From NCBI GenBank assembly GCA_030549775.1, contig CM060172.1:127399122-127463121 (forward strand): a DNA stretch of 64,000 nucleotides, written 5' to 3'. This DNA comes from Tamarix chinensis. Taxonomy: Eukaryota > Streptophyta > Magnoliopsida > Caryophyllales > Tamaricaceae. Position 1 is the stretch's first letter. Each line of letters begins with the position of its first letter. Made by a program: the position numbers and the translations under genes. The notes under the pieces were generated by a model. The model was not told the origin of the DNA. It saw only the letters and a list, made by a program, of their open reading frames with translations, and ran no database searches. Of this stretch, positions 1 through 11,994 are shown one piece after another.

Positions 1-409
1 CTTTGAAGTAATCTGTAATGATCTTGTATATGTACTCATATATAAATATACAATAATATTATGTTTATCATCTTTGTCATAATCATATTGAGACTCCTTA
101 TTTATTTTTCAAATTTTTATTTCTGTATATATACTCTATAAACAAAATAAAAAATATTTTATTCTAAAAATATTAAAATAATATTTAAAAAGGTAAAGTA
201 ACTATTTTTAAATATTTATCTTTTAACTCAGATGATTTTTTAAACAAATAATACATATTAAGTTATATAAAATCTATTTGTCCATTAGATTATTTTTACA
301 TATATATCTATTTATCCATTAGATCTGGTAGATTTGGGTCTGAGTTTGAGTCTAAATAATATAAATGGGTCCTGATCCGACTAAATTCGACCCAGACCCA
401 ACTCACTAT
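1..409. other. AT-rich non-coding stretch
   Basis: No coding signal. The only structure seen is a short inverted pair, GGGTCTG at 336-342 and CAGACCC at 393-399, inside a stretch of repeated GGGTCTGA/GACCCAGA wording, as found in many decayed plant MITEs. I cannot define ends or a target duplication. Confidence 0.4.
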
Positions 410-3400
410 TGTAACACACCAAAATTTATTACTAAAAAAATTTTGTTTTATAATGGAAGCATAATCAAAATAATCAAATGTTACCGTCGTAATTGATGCT
501 AACATGGTTTACCGTACTATCTTCACATCAATCATAAGGCTAAAACCATTAAGAATAGAACAAAGTAAATAGAAATAAGAGAAGGCTTATAAATGTAAAT
601 GCGAGTTTGGAGATTTACTCTGGGGTACAATAACAAAATATAACAAAAGGGATACCATGGATCTAAAAGTCTAAAAAGGTATCCGGGTAAAACCAGCATC
701 CAGATAACATGAATCTACGCTCAAAAGTCCTAATACATAAAGTCACTCTATCCCATACAAAGCATTAAAAGCTGAAAATTCATCAACTGAGTCCTCATCG
801 TCCTGCACATAAACATCCGGGTCATCTACTTGTGGGAATGAGCAGCACTCATGAAAAAGATGATCAGTACGCTACGTACTGAGTAATGTAACAGTACGGT
901 CGAAATAGGAAAAACATATAATTACATGCATTTAGAGCAAAAAATAGTATACATGCGAGATACAATAATCAATATAAGGTAATTACTGATTTCAAATTTG
1001 TACCATTAGAATATAACATGATACATTATTTTATTTATGTTGAGTTTAGGGACCCCCATTATTCTCTACCGGTAGAACGATTATCAATATATACAATCCC
1101 AAGGCAAAACACTCTCGGGCACTATTCTAGTCCGGTGGAATGGACAGGTCTTTCACTATAATTGTTTAGTATCTTATCAATGATTATGATTGTTCTCAAA
1201 ATTCATTTTAGATTGAGTTTAGAGACCCCCACTATTCTCAACTGAATGAACGATTATTCCACCTTAAGGCAAAATACTCCTTGTCACTATTCTTACCGAT
1301 GGAATGGTAAGAATATACAACCCCGAGCAAAATGCATCCAGCAACTATTCTCAACTGGTGGAATGATTATCAATATACAATCCCAGGGCAGTATAAGCCC
1401 CGTTAATATTCTCATCCAATGGAACAGACATATACAACCAGTCCTGACTTGGGGAATCTTTCACTTTAAATGATTAATACCTTATTCATGACTGCTCTGA
1501 TAAGTACCAAACATAATTAAGGTAGGAAAAACATCAACATACAAATAACAAGACTGTTATCAAAAGTTAAGTTACTTATTTTCCCCTAGAAATAGTAAAT
1601 TCACAATCTAGACATAACTTCCCTGTATTGGTCATTTACCCACCAAATTTAGTATATCTTCCTCAAATATTATTGTTATTAATATACTTAAAATTCAAGG
1701 TCTAAATCCCACGTCTTACACATGAAATAATAACCCTATATCAAAAGTTACTATTTACAAGGCTCCTAAAACCCTAATTTCATAAGTAAGTCATAAATTT
1801 TTCCATAAGGCTCATATAATTACCAAATTAAACATACAACCCTAAAACACCCATATTAACAACATATCTAAAATTCATGGCCTAACTCTAATGTTTTACA
1901 CATGTGATGATAACATTACCGTTTTAAAGTTACTATTCCCAAATTAGACAATTTTCTCATTTTGAGGAACTTATGGCATTCATAATCATTCCAATCACCC
2001 CAAATCATCTTATTAGAATAATTTTAATCCACCTAACATATTAAAATACCAAAATCCTCATATTAACCAAAATGCTCGTAAAGATAGCTAATAGTCCTTA
2101 TTTTACGAAAATCTTATACCTTCACTATCATTATTTTCAATTCCTTCATTTACCAACATACATCTTAAATATAATTATTTTCCCACACATAAAACTTTAT
2201 TAGGCCCATATTACTCTTCTACTTTTTATTCACCCACAAAATATGGTTTTGCGTAGAAATCTCATATTAGCACTTCTTTCATTATTCTTACTTTCTTCCT
2301 ATCATATATTTCATATTAATATATAATGTCATCAAAAACATGCATTTAATAGTGAAATAAACATAACATGATAATAAACATATTTATACAAGCATTTAAC
2401 ACAAAACCCGAAACATCGACTAGTATCCTTATGAAAAAGCCTTCGATCTCTAAGCACGCTTATTCTATCCCGCCTCTTTTGTAACTTCCGGTAATTCACC
2501 TAAAAATAATAATAATAAAAGAATAATTAAAATTTAAATGACATAATTAAGAAATGGTTTAAGGAAATAAATAGTGAAATGATCGGAGAAAAACCAAAAT
2601 AATGCTCGAAGGTGTATTTGGTAAAACTTTGTGCAACCAAGGAGGGGATCCATTGGGGTTGCTTAGCAAGGGGAGCTAGCAATGACTGGGTTTGTTGTAG
2701 TGAGGGGTGGGATGCAGTCAAAATTTCTACAGCAACGGTGTAGGCTGTAGTGACAATTGATGCAATAAGGAAGGAAAATAAAAGAAGAAAATGGTGCGGT
2801 GTGTCTTGCCTTAGGTAGTGGGTGTGGGAATGACAACTTTGGCTTGTGGTAGGGGTAGGATCAGCAAGTTTTGCTGTAGCTGGGGGCTAGTTGCAGTGAG
2901 TTTTGCTAGTGCTTGGGGGTGAGACAATGGCAAATGTTGCTGGTGATGGTGGTGAAGGAATGACAAGGGTAGTCAGTGGTGATATGGGTGCCTCGGTTGG
3001 GCTCACCGGTGGTGCTTTTTGGGGTTGTTTTGGTGATGGAAAGGAGAGGGAAAAAAGGAGGAAGGAAGGCCAAATGGTGGTGAAATTTTTTTTGGAGAGA
3101 AAATAGAGGGAGAAGGAGGGGTGCTTTGATGTATTAAATGTGCCTTATATACACATATACACACGTAGGAAGAGAAGAGGAAGGGCGGCGATCGGGCAAA
3201 ATTTTTAACATAGAAAACGAGGGAGTTGATAGGTGATGATGAGGATAGTGTGTGCAGGCCATGGAGTATGGAGCATGACAAGAGATTTTGGTTGGGGAAA
3301 AAGAATGGCTTAATGCAAGAAGAAAAAAAAAGGAACCCAGGCAAGTGGAGAAAGGAAAAGAAAAAGAAAAAGGAAAGAATTTAGGTTTAGCTTTAGAATT

Positions 3401-3587
3401 AGGACTAGGTTAAAATAATTTAGGTAAGGATATGTATTAATAATATGAAATAAAAACTTTGAGTTAGGATAAAATTTAGGATTAGGGAGTTAGGGTAAGA
3501 TTGAAAAATAAATTTCCCGATGTTAGAATTATGTCACAATATTAATTACTCAGGATTAGGTTTAGCTGAAAAATTTGGGATATTGCA
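410..3587 (-). mobile_element. Long LTR of a Tekay/Del-like chromovirus (minus strand), probably the 3' LTR
   Basis: On the minus strand the LTR starts TGCAATATCCC at 3587 (a decayed TGTAAYACCCC) and ends GTGTGTTACA at 410. It lies directly downstream of the chromovirus integrase frame that ends near 3730. The minus strand just before the LTR reads AAGGGATAGTGA, a plausible polypurine tract, so I read this as the 3' LTR of that element and not an independent solo LTR. It holds no pol coding. Like the LTRs at 45-64 kb it has a pyrimidine-rich segment (minus strand, about 2640-3350), a block of CACTATT..CCGGTGGA-type tandem repeats (1020-1460) and the motif TTTAAATGATTAATACC near 1465. The 7-mer TCACTAT flanks both ends (403-409, 3588-3594); chromoviruses normally make 5-bp duplications, so this is unexplained. 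Confidence 0.75.
1020..1460. repeat. Degenerate tandem repeats with ACTATTCTC..CCGGTGGAA wording
   Basis: Four or five diverged units of about 60-120 bases. Each contains an ACTATTCT(C/A) stretch followed by a GGTGGAA/ATGGAA block and often CAATATACAATCCC. Comparable blocks occur at the same relative place in the LTRs at 47.6-48.05 kb and 54.4-54.8 kb, so the array belongs to the LTR. Confidence 0.6.
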
Positions 3588-3594
3588 TCACTAT

Positions 3595-5000
3595 CCCTTA
3601 AAATAGACTTTTTCCCTAAAGTCAAGAAATCAAGGTTAGGGAAAAAGAGGAAAATGATGTAAGGAAGTTGATCTCGATGATTAACTCTATTGGAGTCGAT
3701 ACTATACTATCGGGGACTATCCCCTTAAAAGAGAGAAAACCCCAAACCTAACACACATGTACTGAAAAGCTCGAGATGAATCTCATGCATATCCTTCTTG
3801 GTCTCCTAGGTCACCTCCTCTACTCTATGACAACTCCAAAGGTTCTTCACTAGCAGAACTGAGCTTTTCTGGGTCTGTCAAATCTTAGTATCAAGAATCC
3901 TTAATGGCCTCTCTTCATAGAATAAAGAATATTCAAGCTTGATCTCCTCTGGTCTGATCACATGGGACAAATCTGCAACATACTTTCTTAGTTGTGAAAT
4001 GTGGAAGGCGCTAGGAATTTGGGCCAATTTTGATGGAAGTGCTAGGTAGTATGCAACCTCGCCAACCCTATCAAGAATCTCATAAGGACCAATGTATCTA
4101 GGGCTTAGCTTACCCTTCTGACCAAATCTCTACACCCCTTTGGTGGGAGAAACCCTCAACGGAACTCTATCCCCTAACTCAAATCCATCACTACTATGCC
4201 TCTGATCTGCGTAGCTCTTCTGGCAACTCTGCACTACTCTCATCCTATCCTAGATCAACCAAACTTGCTAAATTGTCTCCTCAATCATCTCTGGTCCAAG
4301 TATAATAGTCTCATTGATGTCTTTTCAACACAAGGGCGTCCGACACTTTCACCCATATAGTGTCTCAAAGGGTTCTATCCCCATGTTAGTGTAATAACTG
4401 TTGATGTACGAAAATTCAACCATATATAGATGCTCCTCCCAACTACCACGATAATTCAAAACACAACCCCGTAGCATATCCTTGAGTATCTAAATTGTGC
4501 TATCATTCTGTCCATCTATAGTTGGGTGGAAGGCGGTACTCATCCTTAATCTCGTGCCCATAACCTCCTACAACTTCCCCCAGAAGTGCAAAAGGAATCT
4601 CGAATCCTGATCAGAGACTATATCGGTAAGTGTATAGTGCCTACTCACCACAAACCTCATATAAGCATCGGTCAGCTGATCCATACTCCAAGTCAACTTC
4701 ATTGGCACGAATACCATTGACTTAGTCAACCTGTCAATGATAACCCAAATTGTGTTGCACCATTGCAAGTTCTAGGTAATCCACTCACAAAATCCATTGA
4801 GATGGAATCTCACTTCCACCTCTGAACATCTAAAGACTGAACCAACCCTACAAGTCTCTGATGCTCGATCTTGACCTTTTAATAGGTCAAACATCTCGAC
4901 ACGAACTCTGCCACTTCTTGCTTTATGCAAGGCCACCAGTAGATCCACTTGAGGTCTTTGTACAACTTATCCCCTCCTGGGTGGACGAAATATGAAGTAT
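3595..5000 (-). pseudogene. Decayed Ty3/gypsy chromovirus integrase with chromodomain tail (3' part of pol)
   Basis: Read on the minus strand, about 4990-4860 encodes the integrase zinc-binding region (HPGGDKLYKDLKWIYWWP, EVAEFVSRCLT). About 4790-4430 is the catalytic core (WVIIDRLTKS with the first Asp, IVSDQDSRF with the second Asp). About 4200-4030 is the GPY/F region (SPRYIGPYEIL, VAYYLALPS). About 4010-3960 reads FHISQLRKYVADLSHV, and 3930-3740 matches the chromodomain-type C-terminus of Tekay/Del elements. The GQSE-type motif carrying the third catalytic residue reads GQND, so the Glu is replaced by Asp. In-frame stops and small shifts are frequent, several at Gln codons. RNase H, reverse transcriptase and gag are missing because the frame is cut at about 5000 by the CACTA element. 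Not functional. Confidence 0.88.
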
Positions 5001-5002
5001 AG

Positions 5003-5215
5003 TGATGATTTATCATTAGTATTAAGAGTACAATTTTTTGGGCTAAGGAAACGACTTCATCTAAATTAGTCGATCTTAATACTGGCGATTTATCATTGGT
5101 ATTAATAGTACAATTTTTTTTTGCTTGGAAAATGATGTTATCTATATTAGCTAGCCTTAATACAGATGCTAAAGGGCTTAATATCGATGATTTTAATCAT
5201 TGGTCTTAAGACTCT
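5003..5215. repeat. Left subterminal repeats of the CACTA element
   Basis: Two direct copies of a unit of about 85-95 bases, each with GATTTATCATTRGTATTAA, then AGTACAATTTTTT, then a CTTAATACNG block. A third partial copy follows near 5190 (GATTTTAATCATTGGTCTTAAG). The TTATCATTGGTATTAA core is a diverged form of the right-end TCGTCGGTATTAA motif. In CACTA elements such repeats are binding sites for the TNPA-type protein. Confidence 0.65.
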
Positions 5216-6387
5216 TTTATAACCCGAACGCCAACCCTAGTTCTTCATTTGTCTTCTTCCTCTTTCGACGACTTCTTCAATTCTCACTCTCTCAATTCGT
5301 GACCTTCTGCCATTTTTTGCTCTCATTCATCATCTTTTTTTCTCTATTTGTGTCAATTTTGAAGGTTTGTATGCTTCTAATATTTGTTTCTTAAGTATTA
5401 TTTGGTTTAAGAATATCTAATTATGGTTTATTATGTGTAATTGTAGAACCACCACCGCGCCACCGCCAAACATTTCCAAGCAACACTGTAGCGTTAATTT
5501 GGTATATTTATTAAGTATTTTTTTTGTTTTATGGTAATATTGGGTATATTATTTTAAGTTGAAATAATTTTTGAATTATATCATTGTAGTTAGGGTTTGA
5601 TTGGTTTATTCGATTATTGTGTTTTGGCTTTGTGGAATTGATTCATTAGATTTTATATAATTGAGGTATTAGATTATTATAGTTAGATTATGTGTATAAT
5701 TAGATTATATATTGTATATAGTTGTAACTATGCATGTTAGATTTGAAAAAATATTAGTATGTTTTAGTTGATGGTCAGTAATTAATATAAATGTTAGTAT
5801 CTTAGTATGTGTATATGTTTTTAGAAACAACATGTTAGTAGAGTTTAAAATTGTTGATACGTAATTATTATTTTTATGGTAAGCTTGTTAGAGTTAATTA
5901 ATGTTTGTTACTAAAACTAAGATAAATAATAAAAATAAGATAAGAAATAAATAGTTAGAAAATTTGATTTTCAATTGTTATTTTATAATAATAATAATTA
6001 ATGGTCATGCCAATACTTCAAACAAATATGAAAAAAAAACATTCTTCACCTTAGAGAATAATTTATAATTTTAAACGAATTTTTTTAACTTTTTAGATCT
6101 TGAACATAGAAAATCATTAATATGTAAGCTTCAATCTAGTTATTACAAAAATTAAGGTAAAAAAACAATATTTAACCTTTTAAAGTAAAAAAAAACTCAA
6201 ATCTTTTATAATTTTTTAATTTTACATAGTTGAGCCCTTATGAAATCAAAAGAAATAAAATAAAGTTAATGTTAACTTAAAATAAGGGTCTAAGGTTTAT
6301 TTTGATTTTGTGCCATTTTTGTAGGTGCTAAATTTAATTATTGATAAGGTAAGTGAAAGTTATTTGCTTGAAAAAAAATAAATAGAT

Positions 6388-8834
6388 AAGATAACCATCG
6401 ATAAGAGTTGGACGAGGTTACAGAATCGTAGTTCTGATGAGTTTTGGAATAGGATTTAAGCATTTATTAAAATGGAAAAAAATTGTCTAAATTTTGATGG
6501 GTTTGTTTGTTATCCTTGTAAGAATTATAACAATTATATTTGGAACCCTCCTAGTGTAATTGAAAGTCACATAATATGCTTTGGGTTTATAGCAATTTAT
6601 GAGAAATGGGTGTACCACGGTGAAATAGAGACAATGTCGGCTGAGGAGGAGAGGGGAGATGAGATGGTGCATATTTTAGATGATTTGTTAGGTGGTACTC
6701 ATGAGCCTCGTGAAGATGACATCGACGATAATGAACCCTTAGAAGGTGCCAATTTTATTAATAGAGATGATATCAAGACTTTTGGTGGTGATGTGGGGAA
6801 TGATAGGGATCAATATTATGAACAATTATTTGAGAAGATGGAGACATAAGTATATCTTGGATGCAACAATTTCTCATCACTGAACTTTTTATTAAAGTTG
6901 ATGTATCATAAGGTGTTGAATAAATGGAGTAATAAGTCATTCAATGGACTATTAAAGTTGGTGAAAGAAGTTCTTCCAAAGGGAAATAAGTTGTTCCAAT
7001 TGCATTACAATACTAAGAATATGATGAGTAAGTTAGGTTCAGGGTATGAATTAATTCACGTATATAGGTTTGCTTGTACACTTTTTTGGAAGGAAAATAC
7101 TGAAAGAAATAGTTGCTCAGTATGTGAGACCTCTTGATGGGTTGATGAAGGTACGAAGAAAAAAAAATACCTCATAAAGTGTTGCAGTACTTTCCTTTGA
7201 CATTGACATTGAAGAGGTTGTATGCTTGCAAACACACTGCTAAAGATATGAGACGGCATTTAACTAGGCTTTCTAAGGAGCCAAGGGTGTTACGACATCC
7301 TGTTGATGGACAAGCATGGAAAGATTTTGATTTGAACTATTCATGTTTTGCCGCTAATCCTCGGAATGTTCATTTAGGGTTAGCATCTTATGGGTTTAAT
7401 CCATTTGGCATAGGAAGCAATTATAACATGTGGCCGAGAATTATAACTACATATAACTTTCCCCCATGGCGATGCATGATAGACCTATTTTTTATATTAA
7501 CTTTGTTAATCCCCAGTCGTCATGGACCTTCGATGGATAATGATGTGTTTCTTAGATTGTTGGTTGATGAATTGAAAGATTTGTGGGTGGTAGGAATAGA
7601 TACACTAGATGTTTTTGGTAATCAAGTGTTTAAAGTGTGTGCAACATTGGTATTGACTGGGCAAGGATATCTTGTGTACCTTAGTTGCAATAAATACACT
7701 TTATCTGTTAGATTGAGAGGTAAGATAGGAAATATTGGACATAGACGATTTCTTCCAAATAGTCATCCAATGCGAAAAAGAAAATTATTTAATGGTAAGG
7801 TTGAGAAAAGAAGTCCTCCTCAAAAGTCATCGCTTGCTGATATCTTAATGCAGTTGAGTTGCATACAAGATCACCCATTTGGAAAATATTCTATAAAGAG
7901 AAAGAGAAACATTGATGAATTGAATTGGAAGAAGAAAATAATCTTCTATGAGCTGGCTTATTGGTATACGCTTATGTTAAAACATAATTTAGATTTCATG
8001 CATATCGAGAAGAATGTTTCTTCTAATTTTATCGAGACTTTACTTGGTAATACTGATTCAAAAGACACTAATAATGGGAGACATGACTTAGAAGCTATGA
8101 ACATTAGATACGGGTTGCATCTTTATTATGATGGGAATAAGCTAATGAAACATGCTACTGAATATACACTTTCATCACATGATAAAGCAACATTCCTTAA
8201 CTTTTTGAGGGATGTGAAGTTTCCTTATAGTTTTGCTAGTAATTTGAGGAAGAATGTTCTTGATACTAGATTGAGTGGGTTGAAGTCACATGACCATCAT
8301 GTCATAATGCAACATCTATTACCAGTGGGTGTGGACTCTTTTTTAAACAAGCAAATAAGTGACACCATTATTGAGCTGAGTAACTTCTTCACTTAGATAT
8401 ATGCAAGGAAACTTCACATGGTAGATTTGGAGAAAGTAGAAGAGTATATCGTTCTTATCTTGTGTAATATGGAACACACATTCCCTCAATCCTTTTTCAG
8501 TGTCATGGTTCACTTATTAATCCACTTACCTAAAGAAGCAAGACTCGGTCGACCGGTTCATGGTAGATGGTTGTATCTCATTGAGAGAAAGTTAACGAAC
8601 TTTAAGGAGTATACACGGAATCATGCTCAGCTAGAAGGTTCTATTGCTAAAGTTTCCGTAGCCGATGAAGCATTGAGTTTTTGTTTTATGTACCTAAAAG
8701 GTGTTCGGACTAAGTTCAATAGGCTAGATAGAAATGTAGATGCGGTTATGGAGAAGCGTCAGTGGTCAGTTTTCCAATCTCAGACTCGCTTTATTGGTAA
8801 GAAGACGCATGTGAGTATAACAAATAAAGTATAA
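6388..8834 (+). pseudogene. TNP2-type CACTA transposase, interrupted
   Basis: In order: a transposase-associated domain from 6388 (DKSWTRLQNR, then CYPCKNY and ESHIICFGF..WVYHGE); the N-terminal TNP2 region 6850-7140 (WSNKSFNGLLKLVKE, CTLFWKEN); the Transposase_21 core 7179-8396 (NPRNVHLGLASYGFNPFG, NDVFLRLLVDELKDLW, GHRRFL, HNLDFMHIEKNV); then a DUF4218 region 8418-8834 (MVHLLIHLPKEARLGRPVHG). Breaks seen: TAA at 6457-6459, TGA at 7135-7137, a frameshift in the A-run near 7158-7166 and TAG at 8394-8396. The family's Asp in LASDGFNPFG is Tyr here, and a short block before the CCNK-like motif is missing. The reading order is unmistakable, but no functional transposase can be made. Confidence 0.9.
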
Positions 8835-9015
8835 AAAATAGTGAAGGAGAATTTATTGATAGCGATAAAATTTACAATTCTAAATAGTAATTATTTAATA
8901 AGTTGAGTTGTTGTACTAACATTTACGATTCTATTCAATGTTATGCACTTTGTTTATTTATGTGAATCATCATAATGTATATATTAAAATATTTGATAGT
9001 TTCTTTAGTTTATAT

Positions 9016-10578
9016 ATGGATGACATTGTCGCCCGAGGTCATGGTGGCAATGGCGATGGACGTGATCCTTTGCGTCCTCGTAGATTATACTCTAGGTGTT
9101 TGAACTCAGAAAAAATAAAATTTGGTCTATTAAGTTTAATTTCATCATTATTACTTTAATAATTTTATTATTTCAATGATAAATTGTATATGCATATTTT
9201 ATGTCCTAGGAAGAGGGCTAAAAAAAGAAATAGAGATCAGATGATGTTGAAGGATTTTGAGAGAAGAGGTTAGAAAAAGTTTGAGGTGGACTTTGATTTT
9301 CAAGCAAACACGTTAAATGTGGTATATCCACATAGTAAATGGTTTATCAGATGTGTTGGGAATAATATTGGAACAAAGATATTGCCATGTTATAAGAGGT
9401 GGTCATATGTCCCTCTAGAGGATAAGGGGAAGATCTTCCCAAAAGTTGAGGTAAAGTTTATTTTTTATCTTTTAATTAAATTATGAAATGAAAATTATAT
9501 AATTTCTAACTTATGGTCGTGTATATATGTAGAACTATTTTGATTTAGCTCCGTAGAGGAAAAATCCTTCATAGACTAGAATTGAATTAGGTCTTAATCG
9601 AATGATGGCTGATCAATTAAAAAATGTAAATGCAGTCATAAAAAGGATTGGTAGGAAGACAACAATTGCATGCCTTCCTTTTTCGAGCCAGATGTGTGGC
9701 AAAGATGTATTGATTTATGGAATTCGAAGGATGTAAAGGTAATATTAAATTTTGGTATATAAATTGAATAAAATTACATATAAATAACATGAACAAATCA
9801 CTATTTTATTTGTGAAGGCTTTGGCAGGAAAAAAATGCTACTAATAGGGCAAAATAGACTACTCTTTGTCATGGTACACAATTGTTATTCCAATATCGCT
9901 ACAAGAATGTATTTTTGAGTTTTTCATTCTTTATTTTATTTATCATGTAATTTTATGTAATGTATTCACTTTTCTCTTATATATAGGTCAATCTATAGAC
10001 AAGAAAAATGTTACCTAGCGTGGAGACCTATAGAGAAATGCATTTTAAGAATAACAAATGGGTCACTCCCCAAACTGAGGAGAATTTTGCAAGTTAGTTA
10101 TATGTAATTAATTATAATATATATTATTAATATTTCTTATAATATGTATAACTTTTACTTATATGTACAGAACAACATGTTACGAAAACGAGAGGAGATA
10201 TTGTCCCAAATGGCTTCTTGTAGTACTGAAGATCCTACACCTCCTAAAATTGATGAATAACCGATACTTGAGGACATCTTAGGTAATTGTCCAGGGTATA
10301 GAAAAGGTATAGGACGAAGGCTTGTAGGGGAGGGCTCAAGTCATGCTGCTTCTCACACGAGTTGAATGCATGTTGATCTACTACAAGAATGATAGTGGAA
10401 ATCTCAAATAGAGCAAAATTAAATACAAATGAGTGAGATTATAGCCCAACAATAAGCAAAATTTGAGCATGAGCATTAAGAGGAAGAATTAAGACAAATA
10501 AAAGCTTTTATGGTTGCATAGGCTCAAGGTCATCTACCTCCGCCATCTAATCAAGATCAAGATGAAGATGATTTTTAG
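9016..10578 (+). pseudogene. TNPA-like (plant Transposase_24) second CACTA gene, decayed
   Basis: Fragments in the expected order over about 1.5 kb with introns between them. There is an N-terminal MDD-rich start at 9016. At 9210-9450 a block ends LPCYKRWSYVPLEDKGKIFP, matching the WKDVPKE region of Transposase_24. At 9690-9740 and 9815-9900 come FEPDVWQ-like and KKNATNRAK-like stretches. At 10030-10110 is the ETYREMHFKNNKWVTP region. At 10190-10330 is the SQMASCS..ILGNCPGYRKGIGRR region, which corresponds to the family's EVLGxRxGYxKGLG motif. The tail is charged and Gln-rich and ends PPPSNQDQDEDDF at TAG 10576-10578. The last 190 bases alone contain six internal stops, mostly where CAA/CAG/CGA codons are expected. 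Not functional. Confidence 0.8.
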
Positions 10579-10789
10579 GTTTTATGCTACTATTGCCAAG
10601 TCAAAAGTAATGACAATATATTTTTTTGCAAATTATATTTATATAACAAGAATTTTCTTTTAAATATTATTTAGTAAATATTATTGACAAGTCAAATATT
10701 TTTTGGTTATTATCTTTAATATTATAAAGAGAAAAATACTTATGATAAATTATTTGTAATGAATACTTTAATAGTAAATATTATTCAAA

Positions 10790-11100
10790 TAAAAAATTTC
10801 TTGTCGTTGGTATTAAGAAAAACATATCTTCAGTAATAAGGTTATTTAAAATTCATTTTTTTTCAAATTTAATATTAATATCGTCGGTATTAAAGGTTGT
10901 CAAATTTTTTTTCCTGATTATACTTAATCGTCGGTATTATGTCTAACTCCGACAAAAAATTTATCGATATTAAGGCTTATTACCGATGATAATTGTATCG
11001 TCAGTAATAAAGTTATTACCGATTCACTTGTACCATCGATTTAAGACCAACAAATTATCGTCAGTAATATATATTATCAACAAACTTATTTTTAATACCG
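10790..11100. repeat. Right subterminal repeats of the CACTA element
   Basis: At least seven copies in both orientations of a short motif of the form TCGTCGGTATTAA / TTATTACCGAT. Examples are at about 10804, 10838, 10873, 10930, 10985, 11010 and 11048. This dense two-orientation array is typical of a CACTA end and marks the 3' side of the element. Confidence 0.75.
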
Positions 11101-11642
11101 TGACATAATGAAAGAAGGATGGCAAGCGAAATCGAACAACTTATTTCAATTGAAATTCAAGTCTCAAAAGGTTTGATTAATTGATTATAATAAGTTTCTT
11201 AAAAAAATAACAATCCATTGATCAATCTGTCTAGATATCTAAACTCTATCTACGAAAAAAAAACAAAATATTATTAGAACGTACAACAAATTATGAATTG
11301 CACATACTCCGTGTCCACAAATAAAAGATATTCTTGTAATTAAAGAAGCACAATTACTCTCAAAAGATAAATAAAAGTCTTTAGTTAAATGGTGAATACC
11401 ATTACCATTATGATCGAGAGTAATTTATATCATATAATCGATTGTATAGTACAACACAATACAACTGATAATGTTATCGATATTTATTTCTATTTTGATT
11501 TTTATATCTACTTTATTTTTATTTTGGTATTTCTAGAAAACAAAAAATATATACCATAAAGGTTCTAAAATTTTGCTTTATAAATAGAAATTCATGTCAA
11601 TATACTTTTGATTAAAAAAAGTACATGAATGGTGAAATATTT

Positions 11643-11990
11643 GTTTTAGTTAGGATTGTAAATGAGTCAAGTCAAATATCATTGAGCTTGATCGTGACTT
11701 GTTTAATAAATGAGTTTGAAAGTGCATCTTGAGCTTGGCTTGTTTATCTAAACAAGCGAGCTGAACCAATTTTTTAACGATGCGAGTCAAGCCAAATTCA
11801 TGAACCTAAGCCATAAAAGAGCTTAGCCAAACTTTTTTAGGCTTGAGATCGACTCATTTAATAAACGATTATGAAAGTGAGACCCATGCTTGACTCATTT
11901 AACTTAACAAATGAGTTGAACTGAGCTTTTAACAAGGCAAGCCGAATAGTTTGTAAGCCAACTCAACTAATTTACAACCCTAGTTTTAGT
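11643..11990. mobile_element. hAT-type MITE, 332 bp, with perfect 8-bp TSD
   Basis: The element spans 11651-11982. It starts TAGGATTGTAAATGAGT and ends in the complement of TAGGGTTGTAAATTAGT, so the terminal inverted repeats match at about 15 of 17 bases. It is flanked by identical 8-bp copies GTTTTAGT at 11643-11650 and 11983-11990. An 8-bp duplication is the hAT-superfamily hallmark. The inside is non-coding, with repeated GAGCTTG/CAAGCC wording in both orientations. Confidence 0.92.
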
Positions 11991-11994
11991 AAAA

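Larger units (their letters stand above)
5000..11100 (+). mobile_element. CACTA (En/Spm) DNA transposon, decayed, plus strand
   Basis: The two standard CACTA genes lie in the usual order: a TNP2-type transposase (6388-8834) and a TNPA/Transposase_24-type protein (9016-10578). Both ends carry many short subterminal repeats built on TCGTCRGTATTAA and its complement. A C/T-rich leader (5215-5395) and introns with AT-rich filler separate the coding blocks. Exact ends are uncertain: I cannot find a clean CACTA...TAGTG terminal pair or a 3-bp target duplication. The left end abuts chromovirus sequence at about 5000. On the right, the strand-complement of 11095-11105 begins CACGGTATTAAAA, which may be a mutated terminus. 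Multiple stops and a frameshift make it non-autonomous. Confidence 0.85.
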
